From positions 58,955,422-59,019,421 of the forward strand of contig CM019069.1 in assembly GCA_009667805.1 (NCBI GenBank): 64,000 bases of DNA. Reading direction: 5' to 3'. Each line of letters begins with the position of its first letter. Within the stretch, counting starts at the first letter, position 1. A program made the position numbers and the translations under genes. The notes under the pieces are model-generated. The model did no database searches and had not been told where the DNA came from. It saw only the letters and a program-made list of their open reading frames with translations. Source of the stretch: Leptobrachium leishanense (Eukaryota; Chordata; Amphibia; Anura; Megophryidae). Positions 1-11,021 of the stretch are shown piece after piece.

Positions 1-221
1 TACCAGCACAGAAACACATTTGCGCTCACAATGTTAAGTATAGGATGCGCGACGTACAGTAAACTTGCGCAGCATTCGCGCAGGTTCACCCGCGGTAGAC
101 ATATACGTGCGTTTGTTGCGCTGACATTGTAATACGACGTTCAGCGCAAAGGGTTTTGCCCCTCGCATTAATGCATTTTTGCACGGGCGCAAACGTATGC
201 GCAAAGATTGTAATAAGGCCC
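1..221. mobile_element. Family A short DNA element, partial (window edge)
   Basis: This is the end of a CpG-rich element that is complete at 7116-7841, 40222-40940, 44056-44768 and 47061-47789. It shares the block ending in GATTGTAATA-AGGCC and the internal phrase TTAAGTATAGGA. The other end lies outside the window. There is no transposase, so it is non-autonomous. Confidence 0.75.
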
Positions 222-720
222 TGCATTGGGTAACACTCTAATGGTCTGTAGCTAGCCAGCTTGCAGATTAGCCCTGTAGTCCCAATCGCTTGTGCTGCGA
301 GCGCTAATTTAGCCATGCAGAGCGCTGAATTGCAGCACAGCATTCAGCTGCGATTTACTAATTTAGCACTATCTAGGAATTTATATGCCAAAGATCAGAG
401 GCTTGTTGAGTGTATCCTGCATGCAAAGTGTTAACAGGCTCTGTTAAAAAAAAAAATAGAACTATTATTCTTGTCATCGCATCAGAGATATGGTAATCCC
501 CACAGATTACATGATAGCTGCAATGAACACTGTGCAGCGCCCTGTGTTATTCAAAAGATTTAGCCATCAGCTCTGTACAAGTGTAAGAGTCTCTCTTTCC
601 CATCACTGATGAGAGAGAAACCTATCTTTAGCAGTAGATAGCTTGTGAGAGCAAGTACTTTGGATGTGGAAGCCATGAAGCATGCTCTCACACAGTCAAA
701 GCATCCTATCTGGGCTGTGT
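222..720. other. No recognisable feature
   Basis: Moderately AT-rich sequence with no convincing ORF, repeat or RNA gene that I can identify. A short A run lies near 447. Confidence 0.5.
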
Positions 721-1310
721 GTCACGGTTCCCGGATCCCACCACGCAGTCCTTAAAGCCCAACACTCCAGAGCCCAAAAGCTACCAACAGGGTAGCCGTA
801 GAAGAATCCCTAACTGTCTGGTCCTTAGAATAGGCCAGGTATACTAGCTAGACAGAAAGGGTTAATCAAAGACAATGTCGTAATACAAAACCAGGTCAGC
901 AACACGGGGGTAGTCAGACGAGCCAGAATCAGAATACAGAGTATAGAATAGTCAAATGGAATAGCCGGGTCGATATCAGTGCAGAAGCGTAGTACAAGAA
1001 AATAGTCTAGGGCAACGGAAGGAAGAATATTCAGAAAACAAGCAGAGGTCAATAACAGGTTAAATCACGAGAGAATTCAGGTACAAGGAGCTCAGGTATG
1101 GATAACCACGATCTGGCACTGCTTAGAAGGAACTGTTGGTTTTAAAAAGACCTTCACCAGACCGCGCCTCCCTCTCAAGCCGCACCTCATGCAGCCACCT
1201 CCCTGCCTGTTTCAATTTAAACCGGGTGTTGGTGAGCAAGCAGCATCAGACATGCAGCCCTCAAACACACCGGAAAGGCTGAAAGCCCCCAACGTTACAC
1301 TGTGTTAAGC
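721..1310. repeat. Dispersed repeat B, unclassified
   Basis: It starts with GTCACGGTTCCC and contains the phrase CTGGTCCTTAGAAT-GGCCAGGTA, which recurs near 33145. A related style of sequence (many short GGTCA and ACAGG words) occurs at 1449-3180 and 33000-33510. I see no coding capacity and cannot name the superfamily. An LTR or a large non-autonomous element are both possible. Confidence 0.45.
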
Positions 1311-1854
1311 AAGAAAATAAGCTGCCAGCTCTGCACATGCACAAAACAATCTTATGTGCAGCACAACTCAGTAAGAACCCTGCATGCAAGCATGGAGACA
1401 GTGAACAACATTCATTAGGGCTCTATAAGCTATCAACAAGTGTCATAGTGTCACGTTTGGGGCCTAGCTCTGAGTGCAGGAGGGCTGGGTGTGAGCCTAA
1501 TTCGTAGTGAGACATTCACTAGATGGATACAGGGTTTATTTTAATAGAGCATGAGATAACCAGACAAGACTTGAACTGAATTAGTAAGCATAAACAGAAT
1601 GTAAACAAAGCCGAACTAAGCACAACGGTACATACAAGAACTATACTAACAGAATTGCAGACAAGATAAACACCAGGCAAAAGGTACAGAATGGGTTCAG
1701 GCACTAAGAATGGTCAAATATTCAATAGGGATGCCCCGATACCACTTTTTTAAGACCGAGTACGAGTACAGATACTTTTGTTCAAGTACTCACCGATACC
1801 GAGTACCGATACTTTTATCTTATGTCATGTGACCGCTTTCCAATAAGAACAGAC

Positions 1855-2600
1855 CTCATGGATATGCCCCCCAGCTCATGGATATGCCCCACCTCATGGA
1901 TACTGCCCCCAGCTCATAGATACTGCCCCCCCCAGCTCATGGATTTGCCCCCAGCTCATGGATATTGCCCCCAGCTCGTGGAAATGCCCCCAGCTCGTGG
2001 ATAATGCCCCCAGCTCATGGATATGCCCCCCAGCTCATGGATATGCCCCCCAGCTCATGGATACTGCCCTCCAGCTCATGGATACTGCCCCCCAGCTCAT
2101 GGATACTGTCCCAGCTCATGGATTTGCCCCCAGCTCATGGATATTGCCCCCAGCTCGTGGATAATGCCCCCAGCTCATGGATATGCCCCCAGCTCATGGA
2201 TATGCTCCCCAGCTCATGGATATGCCCCCAGCTCATGGATATGCCCCAGCTTATGGATACTGCCCCCAGCTCATGGATACTGCCCCCAGCTCATGGATAT
2301 TGCCCCCCAGCTCGTGGAAATGCCCCCAGCTCGTGGATATGCCCCCAGCTCATGGATATGCCCCCCAGCTAATGGAAATGCCCCCAGCTCATGGATATGC
2401 CCCCAGCTCATGGAAATGCCCCCCCAGCACATGGATAATGCCCCCCCAGCTCATGGATAATGCCCCCCCAGCTCATGGATAATGCCCCCCAGCACTTTTA
2501 AATGCCCCCCAGGACATGGATTTGCCCCCAGCTCATGGATAATGCCCCCCCAGGGCATGGATATGCCCCCAGCTCATGGATATGCCCCCCAGCTCACTCT
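1855..2600. repeat. GC-rich minisatellite, unit about 19 bp
   Basis: A unit close to GCCCCCAGCTCATGGATAT is repeated about 40 times with units of roughly 17-20 bp. Variants replace CATGGA by CGTGGA and change the length of the C run. The unit has no stop codon in any forward frame, so overlapping reading frames stay open through much of the array. It lies wholly inside the hAT-type element. Confidence 0.9.
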
Positions 2601-2607
2601 CCGCTCA

Positions 2608-2765
2608 TACTTACCTTCCTTTAGCGACGCCGGGAAAGTCTTTGCGCACACGCGCTCCTTGGAAGGTCCCCAGCTGCGATCACTTGGGACCACGTGGTCG
2701 CGGCTGGAGACCTTCCAAGGAGCGCGCGCAAAGACTTTCCCGGCGTCGCTAAAGGAAGGTAAGTA
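2608..2765. repeat. Long inverted repeat inside the hAT-type element
   Basis: The left arm, TACTTACCTTCCTTTAGCGA and onwards, is matched by the reverse complement ending GGAAGGTAAGTA. The arms are about 60 bp with few mismatches and surround a GC-rich centre. An RNA or single strand would fold into a long hairpin. Confidence 0.85.
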
Positions 2766-3180
2766 TAAACAAAGTGGGGTGAGAAGCTGCAGGGCCTGTC
2801 CGAATGCCGATAGAGCATTCGGACAGCCGCCCAAGCCCCTAGGAGGCCGGCAAGCCGGCTCAATGCCGGCTTCCGGTATCGGAAAAAAATATCGGGGTAC
2901 TGCACGAGTACCAAGTACTCCTGCAGTACCCAGTATCGGCACCGATATTGATACTAGTATCGGTATCGGTGCAACCCTAATATTCAAGCATAAGGGCTAA
3001 GTAGGTCAAAGGCAAACAGAATAGTCAGGATACTAGGCAAGAGGTCTGATACACAAGATATACAAGATTACTGGGTACAGGGGACCAAGGAGGGTACCGG
3101 TGCTATCAAAAGTACTAACCAGAATATAGCAGAGGGTAAGCGTGAACAAGAACAAGATAAACCTAGAGGAAACTTGGTCA

Positions 3181-3870
3181 GAGCTTGACTGGGAACATTT
3201 GCACGTGCACTTTACTGGGGTTTTGGACATATTCATTTTGGACTATTAACCCAGAAGAGAACTATTCCTTATATTATCTTACGTACCACTGCACATTTTG
3301 TGTATGTACTTTATTGATAGGAAGAATTCATGAGCACATGCACTTTATATGCATTTGCACAATTGGTTTTATCATACACCATTGTATCATAAAATTAGAG
3401 GTTTATGCATGATATAAGAATTCACCATTGTCAATTGGAGTGTGGATTGTGATTTTGCACATATATTTGTCATTTGCACGAATCTCGGGATCTGACGGTC
3501 TACTGTGATATATAGAGCCACTGGCTGATTCAGGCCCTATCACCAATATCCGAATGGCCTTTTAGGCCTGGATTTATAAGAATCATAGATTAATCAATGC
3601 GTCACTAGGACGTCCCTCGATTTCCCTAATGATGTAACTGAGTATGGTGGGGATCCAGGAGGCATTGGGAGTTGCAATCCAGAGAAATAATAAAGTCCAG
3701 AGGTATTTGGGAGCAATGATCCAAGAAATAATGAGTGCAGTCCAGCAACAGAAATAAACGTATGGGAGCAAAAGCAAAGTTCTTGAGATAAAGCAAGGTA
3801 CTATACGTGGTATCCAAGGGGTTATTCCATAAGCGAGTCCAGGTCCATATCTGTAGGTCAAGGGGTTTTA
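3181..3870. other. No recognisable feature
   Basis: AT-rich sequence with recurring TTTGCAC words at 3200-3480. I see no conserved protein, inverted repeat or known repeat end. Confidence 0.45.
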
Positions 3871-4320
3871 GGCTGCTGTCAGACGAGCGTAGTGTTCACG
3901 TCTGTGATTGCGCCTAAAAGTACGTCCGTGATAGCATGACAGGAAGCCCATCGGAGCCCGTTACACGAAGTAGGTCCGCACTGAACTGCAGACGCACAAC
4001 GGCCGCGGCCCACGGACGCAAGGCAGGCAAGAACGTACAACCCCTAGAACGGCCGCACAAAGTGCGCTGCGTCCGCAACGTCTGCATAGCTTTGTGTGTG
4101 AGTGATGGAACGTGGTCAGACGGAATGCATTTATACGTCCAGCATTTTTTTCATGGACAAAATGGTTTTGCTTTTTAATTTATGTTCCCTCCTACATCCG
4201 TCAAAATATTTGTCAGTGAAAAAAACAGACTGTGTGGCCACTACTGTGTCTTCCGTACTGACGTACGTCCGTGTGCACAGACGTACAGTCCGTAGAAATC
4301 ACGCTCGTCTGACCCTAGCC
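3871..4320. mobile_element. PIF/Harbinger-like short element (family H1)
   Basis: The ends are inverted: GGCTGCTGTCAGACGAGCG on the left and CGCTCGTCTGACCCTAGCC on the right. The duplication TTA at 3868-3870 and 4321-4323 fits the TWA target of PIF/Harbinger. The 450-bp body is rich in ACGTCCGT words and has no transposase. Sister copies lie at 43592-44017 and 54660-55107. Confidence 0.8.
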
Positions 4321-4323
4321 TTA

Positions 4324-5040
4324 GAAGGCCAGCAGAATCCGTATATTCAGGTGCAAAAGCGTTCAGGAAACCAGAGGAGCAGATCAGACTTCAACAGCAG
4401 GTTAACACTGCAATGTGCACGACGATGCAGAAGCATTGCATTATGGGTCCTTTGGTGTTTTATAGAGAAGTGCAAGGATGTTAATTAAGGACACCTGATT
4501 TAACTGCTGAACATTGTAATGAATTAGACTGAGCAGGACGGAACAAGAAAGGTATTGACAGGGTTAATATTAACACTTTGCAGTCTTATTGCCCTTCTTG
4601 CGGGCACGGCGCCGTGGGGTATGACAACAAGTGAGGCCAGTGTTGGTTGAGAAAGCAAACCACACAGGTTTCATGAGGGGAATTCTACAAATTTTGGCTA
4701 AGAGCTGGTGTTCGGTTCACAGTGACAGGCAGAGCACATACCAAATCGCTCATCACAATTGTTCTACCCAGAACATTGCTGTACAGATCAGGTGATACTT
4801 GACAGACCCCGCACAGTAATGTTTTGCAGTCTGCATTCTGGAACATGCTCTGCATGTCGTTGAGAATTGAGCAACACCAGCAGTAACATGCCACAGGTCC
4901 AGACACCCACTGATACACATATAGCCATATAATACAAAGATACAAACAAACATAACAACACATCCCATTCAGGGTAGTTGCTGGGGGTGGGCTCAGAAAA
5001 TAGGGTATTCCCAGATTTTTTTAGTGAGCATCATTGTCAT
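4324..5040. other. No recognisable feature
   Basis: Mixed sequence. A minus-strand frame at 4685-4963 is open but resembles nothing I know and has no supporting context. Confidence 0.45.
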
Positions 5041-5800
5041 GCCCCCAGCCGCTGACGGACCCATGCCAGCACCTGAAGGCAGCACCCTCAATGTATTGTC
5101 TACATTCCTGCCCAGGTTTTGGTGTAGCCTCGTATTCCAGTCTAACCCTCAGCACACCAGTCCTGGTTTTTCCTGCCTTTAGCACCCTCTCACAGGTGAA
5201 CCATTAGCACTGACCAGTTCTCAATAAAGGGCTACGCCTCCACCTAGGCAGTGCTTTAGTATTGTTGCTCTCTTGGACAAGACATGTATTGATCTACTCC
5301 TGAGACCTGCTATTTACCCTGCAACCTGTTCCCTCAGCCTGCTCCTCTGCCTCCCTTGGTTCCAGATTCCAAGGTCTTCATGCCTTCTCAAGTTCCTAGT
5401 ATCCTCTCAAGACTCCTGCTGTGCTAAAGACCTTTTTACCCTCCAAGCCTCACGGTATCCTCTCCAGTGTTCCTGTATCCTGAGCTCTCCTATTTTGCTG
5501 TGAACCATAGCCTTACCGTGAACCCCAGCCTTACCTTGAACTCCAGCCCCACCACCACTCTGTCAGCTCCTCTGTATCCTGTTTATCTCCTGGCTCCTGC
5601 ACTCCACTCTGCTCTGTATACCGGTTCCTCAGTATCCAAGTCAGTCCTATTTGTGTCCTGCCTGTTCCTAACGTATCTGTTTCCCTTGTTTCCTGCAGTC
5701 CACTACCCTCAACCCATCCCTGTGTACGTGCACCACCACATATTCGACTCATACCGGCAAGGCCAATACCCCTCCGGTACTGAACCTTACAATCACAGAC
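5041..5800. repeat. Dispersed CT-rich repeat C, unclassified
   Basis: A long stretch of short phrases such as CCTGCTCCTCTGC and TGTTCCTGTATCC. The style matches amphibian dispersed repeats that lack coding capacity. The open frames seen here follow from the CT-rich composition. Confidence 0.35.
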
Positions 5801-5814
5801 TACTGGGCCAGTTA

Positions 5815-6180
5815 ATAAAAAAACATATGTTCTCTTGGATATTATTTTTTCATATTTTATTTTGTACATTGAACATGGTCATGTTTGGTAACATTGGAAA
5901 ATCCAGATTTTGACCTTTCCAATGACACCTGAGGTGACCAAATAGGGTGTATGATGGAACCAGAAATAGAGGAGTTCATATCTTCAGAGGTCCCCTGTAT
6001 CCCCTTCAATGGGTTTGCCCCTGTGCCCATTCTCAGGGTCCAGCAGTGGTATATAGTCTGCAGTCTACTCTCTCAGAATATTCACAACTTGTGCTCACTG
6101 GCCAAAACAAGCCAGATCAAGCTCAATATATCATGCAGAAGTTAACCCCTTCACTACCGAGATCAAGATAACTCAGGGCT
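5815..6180. repeat. Dispersed repeat D, copy 1
   Basis: It shares an ordered series of phrases with 10340-10760: the ATGTTTGGTAACATTGGAAA block, then CCTGTATCCCCTTC. The two copies are collinear but diverged. Near 6143 it ends beside TTAACCCCTTCACTACC, a terminal word of family E. Confidence 0.5.
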
Positions 6181-6845
6181 TCAAAGGCACATTTACATCT
6201 GCAACTCTAAAGGACAAAAGCAAATGAAATTACTATTTTATGCCATTTAACACCACAATGCATTTATTCATTAACAACAGAGGTGTTAATAAATGTCATA
6301 AGTGCACAAATATATTTATAAATAGCTCTGCTGTATTAACACATTGGCATCACGCTTTACACTTTCTAACATTTGTAGAATGCTATGTATAAAGTAATAC
6401 CATTGAAATTGTGCTCACCAGTTCCACAGTATTTCATTTTTATGTGCCATAATTACAATTTTTGTAGTTATTACATGAATAAGATGGAATGACCATTATT
6501 GCTACAACTATGACACAAGGTACATTATTTAGATTTGTTTTTTATTTTGCAGCTGATGAATATTCATGCTTCCCCTGGAGTGCAATTAAAAGAAAAGTAA
6601 AACTGCTTTCATGGCTACTATCTTATTTTCATGGTATGTCAAGTGAGCAAGGTGTTTCATTTACACAAATCAGTTTTAATTTTTTCAGTTTCTATAAAAT
6701 TACCCAATTGTATAAATTCCAGTCTGTCAAATTAATGAGGCAGTGCAATGTTCGAAAATGAGAACACTGAACTTGTAGCTCAATATAGACGTCCTGCCAA
6801 TCACAGAGCCAGGAATTACACTTCCTAACCCAGATCGAAAAGTCT
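6181..6845. other. AT-rich, no recognisable feature
   Basis: No repeat ends, RNA genes or convincing coding sequence seen. Confidence 0.5.
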
Positions 6846-6967
6846 AGGGAGCAGCAACCTTGACCGTCCAGATTTTTTAAAACCACACCTCCCGAGCGGC
6901 TCGTTGTTTGAACTTCATGGAAAATGTAGTTTCAACACCTCTGGAGGGCCAAGGTTGCTGACTGTTG
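6846..6967. mobile_element. Degraded copy of the 10878 hAT-type element
   Basis: The left end, AGGGAGCAGCAACCTTG, and right end, CCAAGGTTGCTGACTGTTG, match the ends of the better-preserved element at 10878-11013. The internal phrase AATGTAGTTTCAA is shared too. No clear target duplication remains. Confidence 0.65.
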
Positions 6968-7115
6968 AAACAGACTAATGAAATCATGTGACAGAAAACA
7001 AAACCATTCAGGAGAACTATCTGAATGCTATGTAAGTACTTTAATCACTGGCATGTACAGCCACCCATTGCATTAGGGTGTGCACCCATGGAACTTTTAT
7101 TAATTGAAAACTTAT

Positions 7116-7841
7116 GGCCCCTATTACATTCCTGCATTTGCGCGAGGGGCAAAACCCTTTGCGCTGAACGTCGTATTACAATGTTCGCGCAAACAATGCA
7201 CGTTAGCATTTAACGCGGATGGACCTGCGCGAGCATGATGAACTATGCGAGTCCTATACTTAACATTGTGAGCGCAAATTCGTTCGTGCGCTGGTGCGTG
7301 GATGGTATTACAATCTATGCGCATCTTTTTACGAACGACATTTGCGCGCATTATTTTAACGTCTTTGAAAAGCTGGTGGTAACTGGAAATCGGAACGTTC
7401 TGGCCGAAACAAAAAACCCCAGCATGAAAAAAAAATACAGCACAGTATAGTCACACATTCTACACATACCCAAACAATAAAATTGTGAATTCGTGCGTAT
7501 TTTTATTATTGCTGCAGCATGTATACTCAGATTTACTTTGACAGGCGCAAAAACTTAAGTGAGTCAATTAAGGTAAATTGATGTCAATTAAGGTTCTTAA
7601 TTCTGATTGGCTGAATCCCGCAACAAAAACCGTCCGCACACTGATTTACGGGCGCTACGTTACTGCGTGCGTATTACTCTTCGTTTTGCGGGTCGCTTCG
7701 CCGAATGTTATTTTTGGACGGATGAGAAAATGCGTTCAGATCGTAATACCACAGTTAATTTTCGCGCGATAACGCTGGACGATGCACGCAAAAAAATTTG
7801 CGCTATACGAACAAAATTGCGCGAAGAATGTAATAGGGGTC
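7116..7841. mobile_element. Family A short DNA element
   Basis: The ends are inverted: GGCCCCTATTACATTC on the left and GAATGTAATAGGGGTC on the right. A 3-bp duplication TAT lies at 7113-7115 and 7842-7844. The 726-bp body is rich in GCGC words. It shares TTCTGATTGGCTGAATCCCG with other copies. No transposase is seen. Confidence 0.8.
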
Positions 7842-8133
7842 TATAGAAGATTTTGCACAAAATGCACATTTTCCATTGGAAATAACAAGCTTGTAATTAG
7901 AGATAGTCAGTCAGTTTGTAATGCTATTCTTCATAAATCTGATAAAGGGCATCTAAAATGTCAATGTAGGAGGCAAAAGAGGACCTCTTTACCGAACATT
8001 AGGGTGTGCCTGGCCACACAAAGCACACCCCCTGCACACACCTATGACTCTAATGTTGTTCTTTGCTTTTTATAATATTGAATGGATACTGGGTTGGAAT
8101 GGCAAACAAACATTTTAACCTAGAATCTTTCTG

Positions 8134-8564
8134 TAACCCCTTCAATTCTGAATGATTTTCCATTAAACCACTGGCAGGACCCAGTGGTTTTATGGAAAAT
8201 GATTTTCTATCCCCACACAGCAAATATATACAGAGGCATCCCTCTGTATATGTTCACTGTAGGTGAGCCCATTTTATCAGGCAGAGTACTGGAAAAGGTG
8301 CTGCTACTATAACAAGTATAACTTTGTCTTGTTTCAGGAAAAACAGATCTCAAAGCTATTCAAATAATTTCAACACAACGGTTGTCATGTCTGGTGTGTT
8401 GAATTTGCATTGTCATGTTCTGGAGCCCATGTGCAAATAAACTTCTTTTGCAATAAGCGAAATTTCTTTGCGCTGCACCAGAATCAGAACAGATTGAGTA
8501 TACTCGGGCACCAGTAGGTGCTTTTGAAGATCAAGTATACTTGATATGGGTAGTGAAGGGGCTA
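8134..8564. mobile_element. Family E short DNA element
   Basis: The ends read TAACCCCTTCAATTC and GGGTAGTGAAGGGGCTA, an imperfect inverted pair. The interior has phrases (CCAGTGGTTTTATGGAAAA, AAAAACAGATCTC) that recur at 51690-52100. It has no coding capacity. The superfamily is not assigned because no clean target duplication is visible. Confidence 0.55.
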
Positions 8565-8628
8565 AGGTTTTCACAGAAATTGTTTTTCATTTTCAAAGAC
8601 ACATGCTACATATAGAAATTAAAGAAGT

Positions 8629-8832
8629 GAAGAGTAGAGGTAACTTCACTGCTCTATAACTGTAGAGACTGTGGAGACACAGGGTTGAATCCCGTCAAGA
8701 GCACCTCTCCAGTAAGTGTCCTTGGGCAAGAGACCGAACGTTACATACTCGCCACCCAGGACATACTTGAAAATTAGAGAAATCTCAATGTATCCTTGCT
8801 GGTAAAATACTTTCTCAGAAAAAAAACATTTA
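8629..8832 (+). mobile_element. tRNA-derived SINE with L2-type tail
   Basis: The head carries the AGTAGAGGTAAC region and a B-box-like GGTTGAATCCC. The middle reads CACCTCTCCAGTAAGTGTCC. The tail, CCCAGGACATACTTGAAAA and onwards, is the same tail as the L2-type LINE at 29786-29866. Other copies are at 18151-18341 (minus), 42549-42752 and 59031-59243. This copy is the most diverged and lacks a perfect B box. Confidence 0.8.
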
Positions 8833-9540
8833 CTGTGAAAATCTGAGTCCATAAGCAAAACCTGGGTCAACAGTCCCTCAGTACAACTCATTACCCTACA
8901 GGGATGTAAATGTCTGCAAGATCTAATGTAACTATACTACTTCTATTAAAATACATGGGATCCTAATCAATTTTTTTCCCAAAGTCATTAGTGTCTTCAT
9001 CTTGACACATCTACCAAATGAATATGCCCCATTTACCATAATATATATCCCTATCACTGCCCATTTATGCTAATAACCTCTTCACAACATAGTCTGTCTC
9101 TCGGGGAAATAACATTAGTTCCCATGGCAATACATTTGGGATGTTGGCTTTCTTGTGAACAGATGCCATGGCGGAATAAAGCAACACAGACAAATACAAT
9201 TGCAAATTAAAGCTAAGTATTATTTTTCAAATTACACAAAACTGCCATAAATGTGTTTAATAGATGTATCATTCAGATGTTAACATTTGATTTGCCTGTA
9301 CGTTGAATAGTATATAATTTGTATTATCTAATGCGCTTGTGCATTGTGTTTTAGCTTTTTTTTTTTCTTTCCCTTGCTGGTAAATAAGAGAGGGACAAAA
9401 GAAAAATTGGGTTTTAAGATTGTCATTCAACCTGTAATTTTCTTTATTTTGATAGAGCCATCATGAAACTCGCCGTGTCATTAATTAATTAATGACTACA
9501 CAATGGTATTAAACACAAAAATTTAGAGATTAAATAGTTA
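8833..9540. other. AT-rich, no recognisable feature
   Basis: No supported gene or repeat. T runs lie near 9355 and an ATTAATTAATTAATGA block near 9480. Confidence 0.5.
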
Positions 9541-10200
9541 GGGCTTGGTTACGAAGTTTACGCTAAAATGGGGAAAACCTACACCTGCTGGTTTCCCTGT
9601 ATTGTCCCCATTTTAGCGTTAGCTTCAGGGGGCAGACGCTACTTCAGCACCTTGCCCTGGACTGCAGTGCTACCCTCAATTATACTCGCGACAGTGCTTC
9701 CGCGCTGCCACGAGTATCACCTCCTGGAGTCTATAGGACTCAATGGAGGGTTGCGTTTCTGGGCTGCCAGCCCTGCACGATCTTGCTCATTCAAGATCTC
9801 GCAGTACGGAGTAAACACAGAGTGAGACTCAGGACTATTTATCCCCAGTCCCTCTCTTCTCGTAGCCGGGAGAAGTGGCGGATCGGGCTGCCGATCTCGC
9901 CACCGGATGAGAGGTGAGTGTTGGATTTAATGGGGGGGTTTTAAGGGGTGCGGAATCAGTTAGCACCAGCTTTTAGGAACAGCTAATATTTTGTTTAGCC
10001 CATCACTGTGGTAATTAGCGATAGGATTTTGTAATACCTTACTTATATTAACGCTAATTACTGATTGCGCTCCCCATATTAAGTATAGGATGTGCAAAGT
10101 ACAGTAAGCTCACGCATGCTAGCGCAAACACTGTTGCACTAACGGATTTTTCAAGGATTTAGCGTACACTCGCATGCAGCCATATACAGTACACTGCGCA
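9541..10200. repeat. Dispersed repeat F, copy 1
   Basis: It shares a GC-rich core with 47850-48290 and 50190-50920: CACGAGTATC, GACTCCATAGGA-type and GGATGAGAGGTGAGT phrases in the same order. The downstream part (ATTAAGTATAGGATGTGCAA) resembles the interior of family A, suggesting common ancestry. No coding capacity is seen. Confidence 0.55.
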
Positions 10201-10339
10201 TTGTGTATCACAGAGCTAAACAAGAATAAAATTCACAGTAATGTGTGGTGTGTATAAGCATATCACAGAGCTCCAGAGTGCAGAATCTTTGTTCACTTTA
10301 TAATTAAAAAGTGAACAACAGTGTTGTATTGGAGAACAA

Positions 10340-10760
10340 AGATGGAAAAACAAAAAATAAATTTTCTATATATTTTTTTATTTTACATAAAACCTGGACA
10401 TGTTTGGTGTCATTGGAAAGGCCATACTGTTTCGATGTCACCTCACATGACCCTATTGCAGCTATGGGTCCAGAGATATGGGAGGACCCCTGTATCTCTT
10501 CCATAGGAAATTCCCTGTCCAGCAGGGGGATGGGAAGTCCCTTTCTGACATCACTGGGCGGTCATTGGCGGTCCCACAGGTTGGACTAACATCCAAGATG
10601 TCAGCCCCCTGCGGGAGAAGTCTGCAGTCTGTGCCAGGTTGGTGCCGATCCACAGAACTTCAACAATGGGCTGGAGACAATCACAGCAGCAGGGGAGCAT
10701 CTGCCCTGCCAATAGGTGCCGGAACTGAGTATCGGCATGTACCAGCAGGTAAAAGACCCT
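10340..10760. repeat. Dispersed repeat D, copy 2
   Basis: Collinear with 5815-6180: the ATGTTTGGTGTCATTGGAAA block followed by CCCTGTATCTCTTCC. The open frames on both strands reflect this repeat and match no protein family I know. Confidence 0.5.
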
Positions 10761-10877
10761 GCGTATGTTTTTGATGAAAGGTCATATGTCATTTGGACTC
10801 GAAGGTCCTGTGGCTAAATTTTCACAAACATTCGATGGACACCTGAGATTATTGGATTATTGAACAAAAAAATAAAT

Positions 10878-11013
10878 CAGGGGTCAGCAACCTGGGCCCT
10901 TGAGATTTTTTGGAACTACAACTCTTATGCTCCATGGACACTATTTAGGCTCACTGAGCATCAGGGGAAATGTAGTTCCAAAACTTCTGGATGGCCAAGG
11001 TTGCTGACCCCTG
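10878..11013. mobile_element. Short hAT-type element with perfect target duplication
   Basis: The ends CAGGGGTCAGCAACC and GGTTGCTGACCCCTG are perfect inverted repeats. The 8-bp duplication AAATAAAT lies at 10870-10877 and 11014-11021. At 136 bp it has no coding capacity. Its preservation suggests a fairly recent insertion compared with the relative at 6846-6967. Confidence 0.9.
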
Positions 11014-11021
11014 AAATAAAT

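Larger units (their letters stand above)
1726..2979. mobile_element. hAT-type non-autonomous element carrying a minisatellite
   Basis: The ends are inverted: TAGGGATGCCCCGATACC on the left, and the complement of the right end reads TAGGGTTGCACCGATACC. A perfect 8-bp duplication, ATATTCAA, lies at 1718-1725 and 2980-2987, the hallmark target duplication of hAT transposons. Inside are, in order, a GTACTCGG-type subterminal region, a minisatellite (about 1855-2600), a long hairpin (2608-2765) and a second subterminal region with repeated GTATCGG words. No transposase is present, so it needs one in trans. The length of 1254 bp is mostly due to the minisatellite. All ORFs inside it are products of repeat units lacking stop codons. 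Confidence 0.85.
1449..3180. repeat. Dispersed repeat B-like sequence split by a hAT element
   Basis: The sequence starting GTCACGTTTGGGG resembles the 721 repeat in composition and wording. It is interrupted by the element at 1726-2979 and continues to about 3180. The classification is weak; the interruption is clear because of the flanking 8-bp duplication. Confidence 0.4.

Noticed and set aside
1822..2600. Several long overlapping forward ORFs rich in PPAHGY and PQLMD repeats
   Set aside because: They are translations of the 19-bp minisatellite, which has no stop codon in any forward frame. Nothing indicates a gene.
1855..2600. CRISPR-like regular array
   Set aside because: The units are contiguous and variable with no unique spacers, and the context is a eukaryotic transposon.
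2574..3000. ORFs on both strands near the end of the first hAT element
   Set aside because: They cross the GC-rich hairpin and the transposon end. Open frames on both strands come from the inverted repeat.
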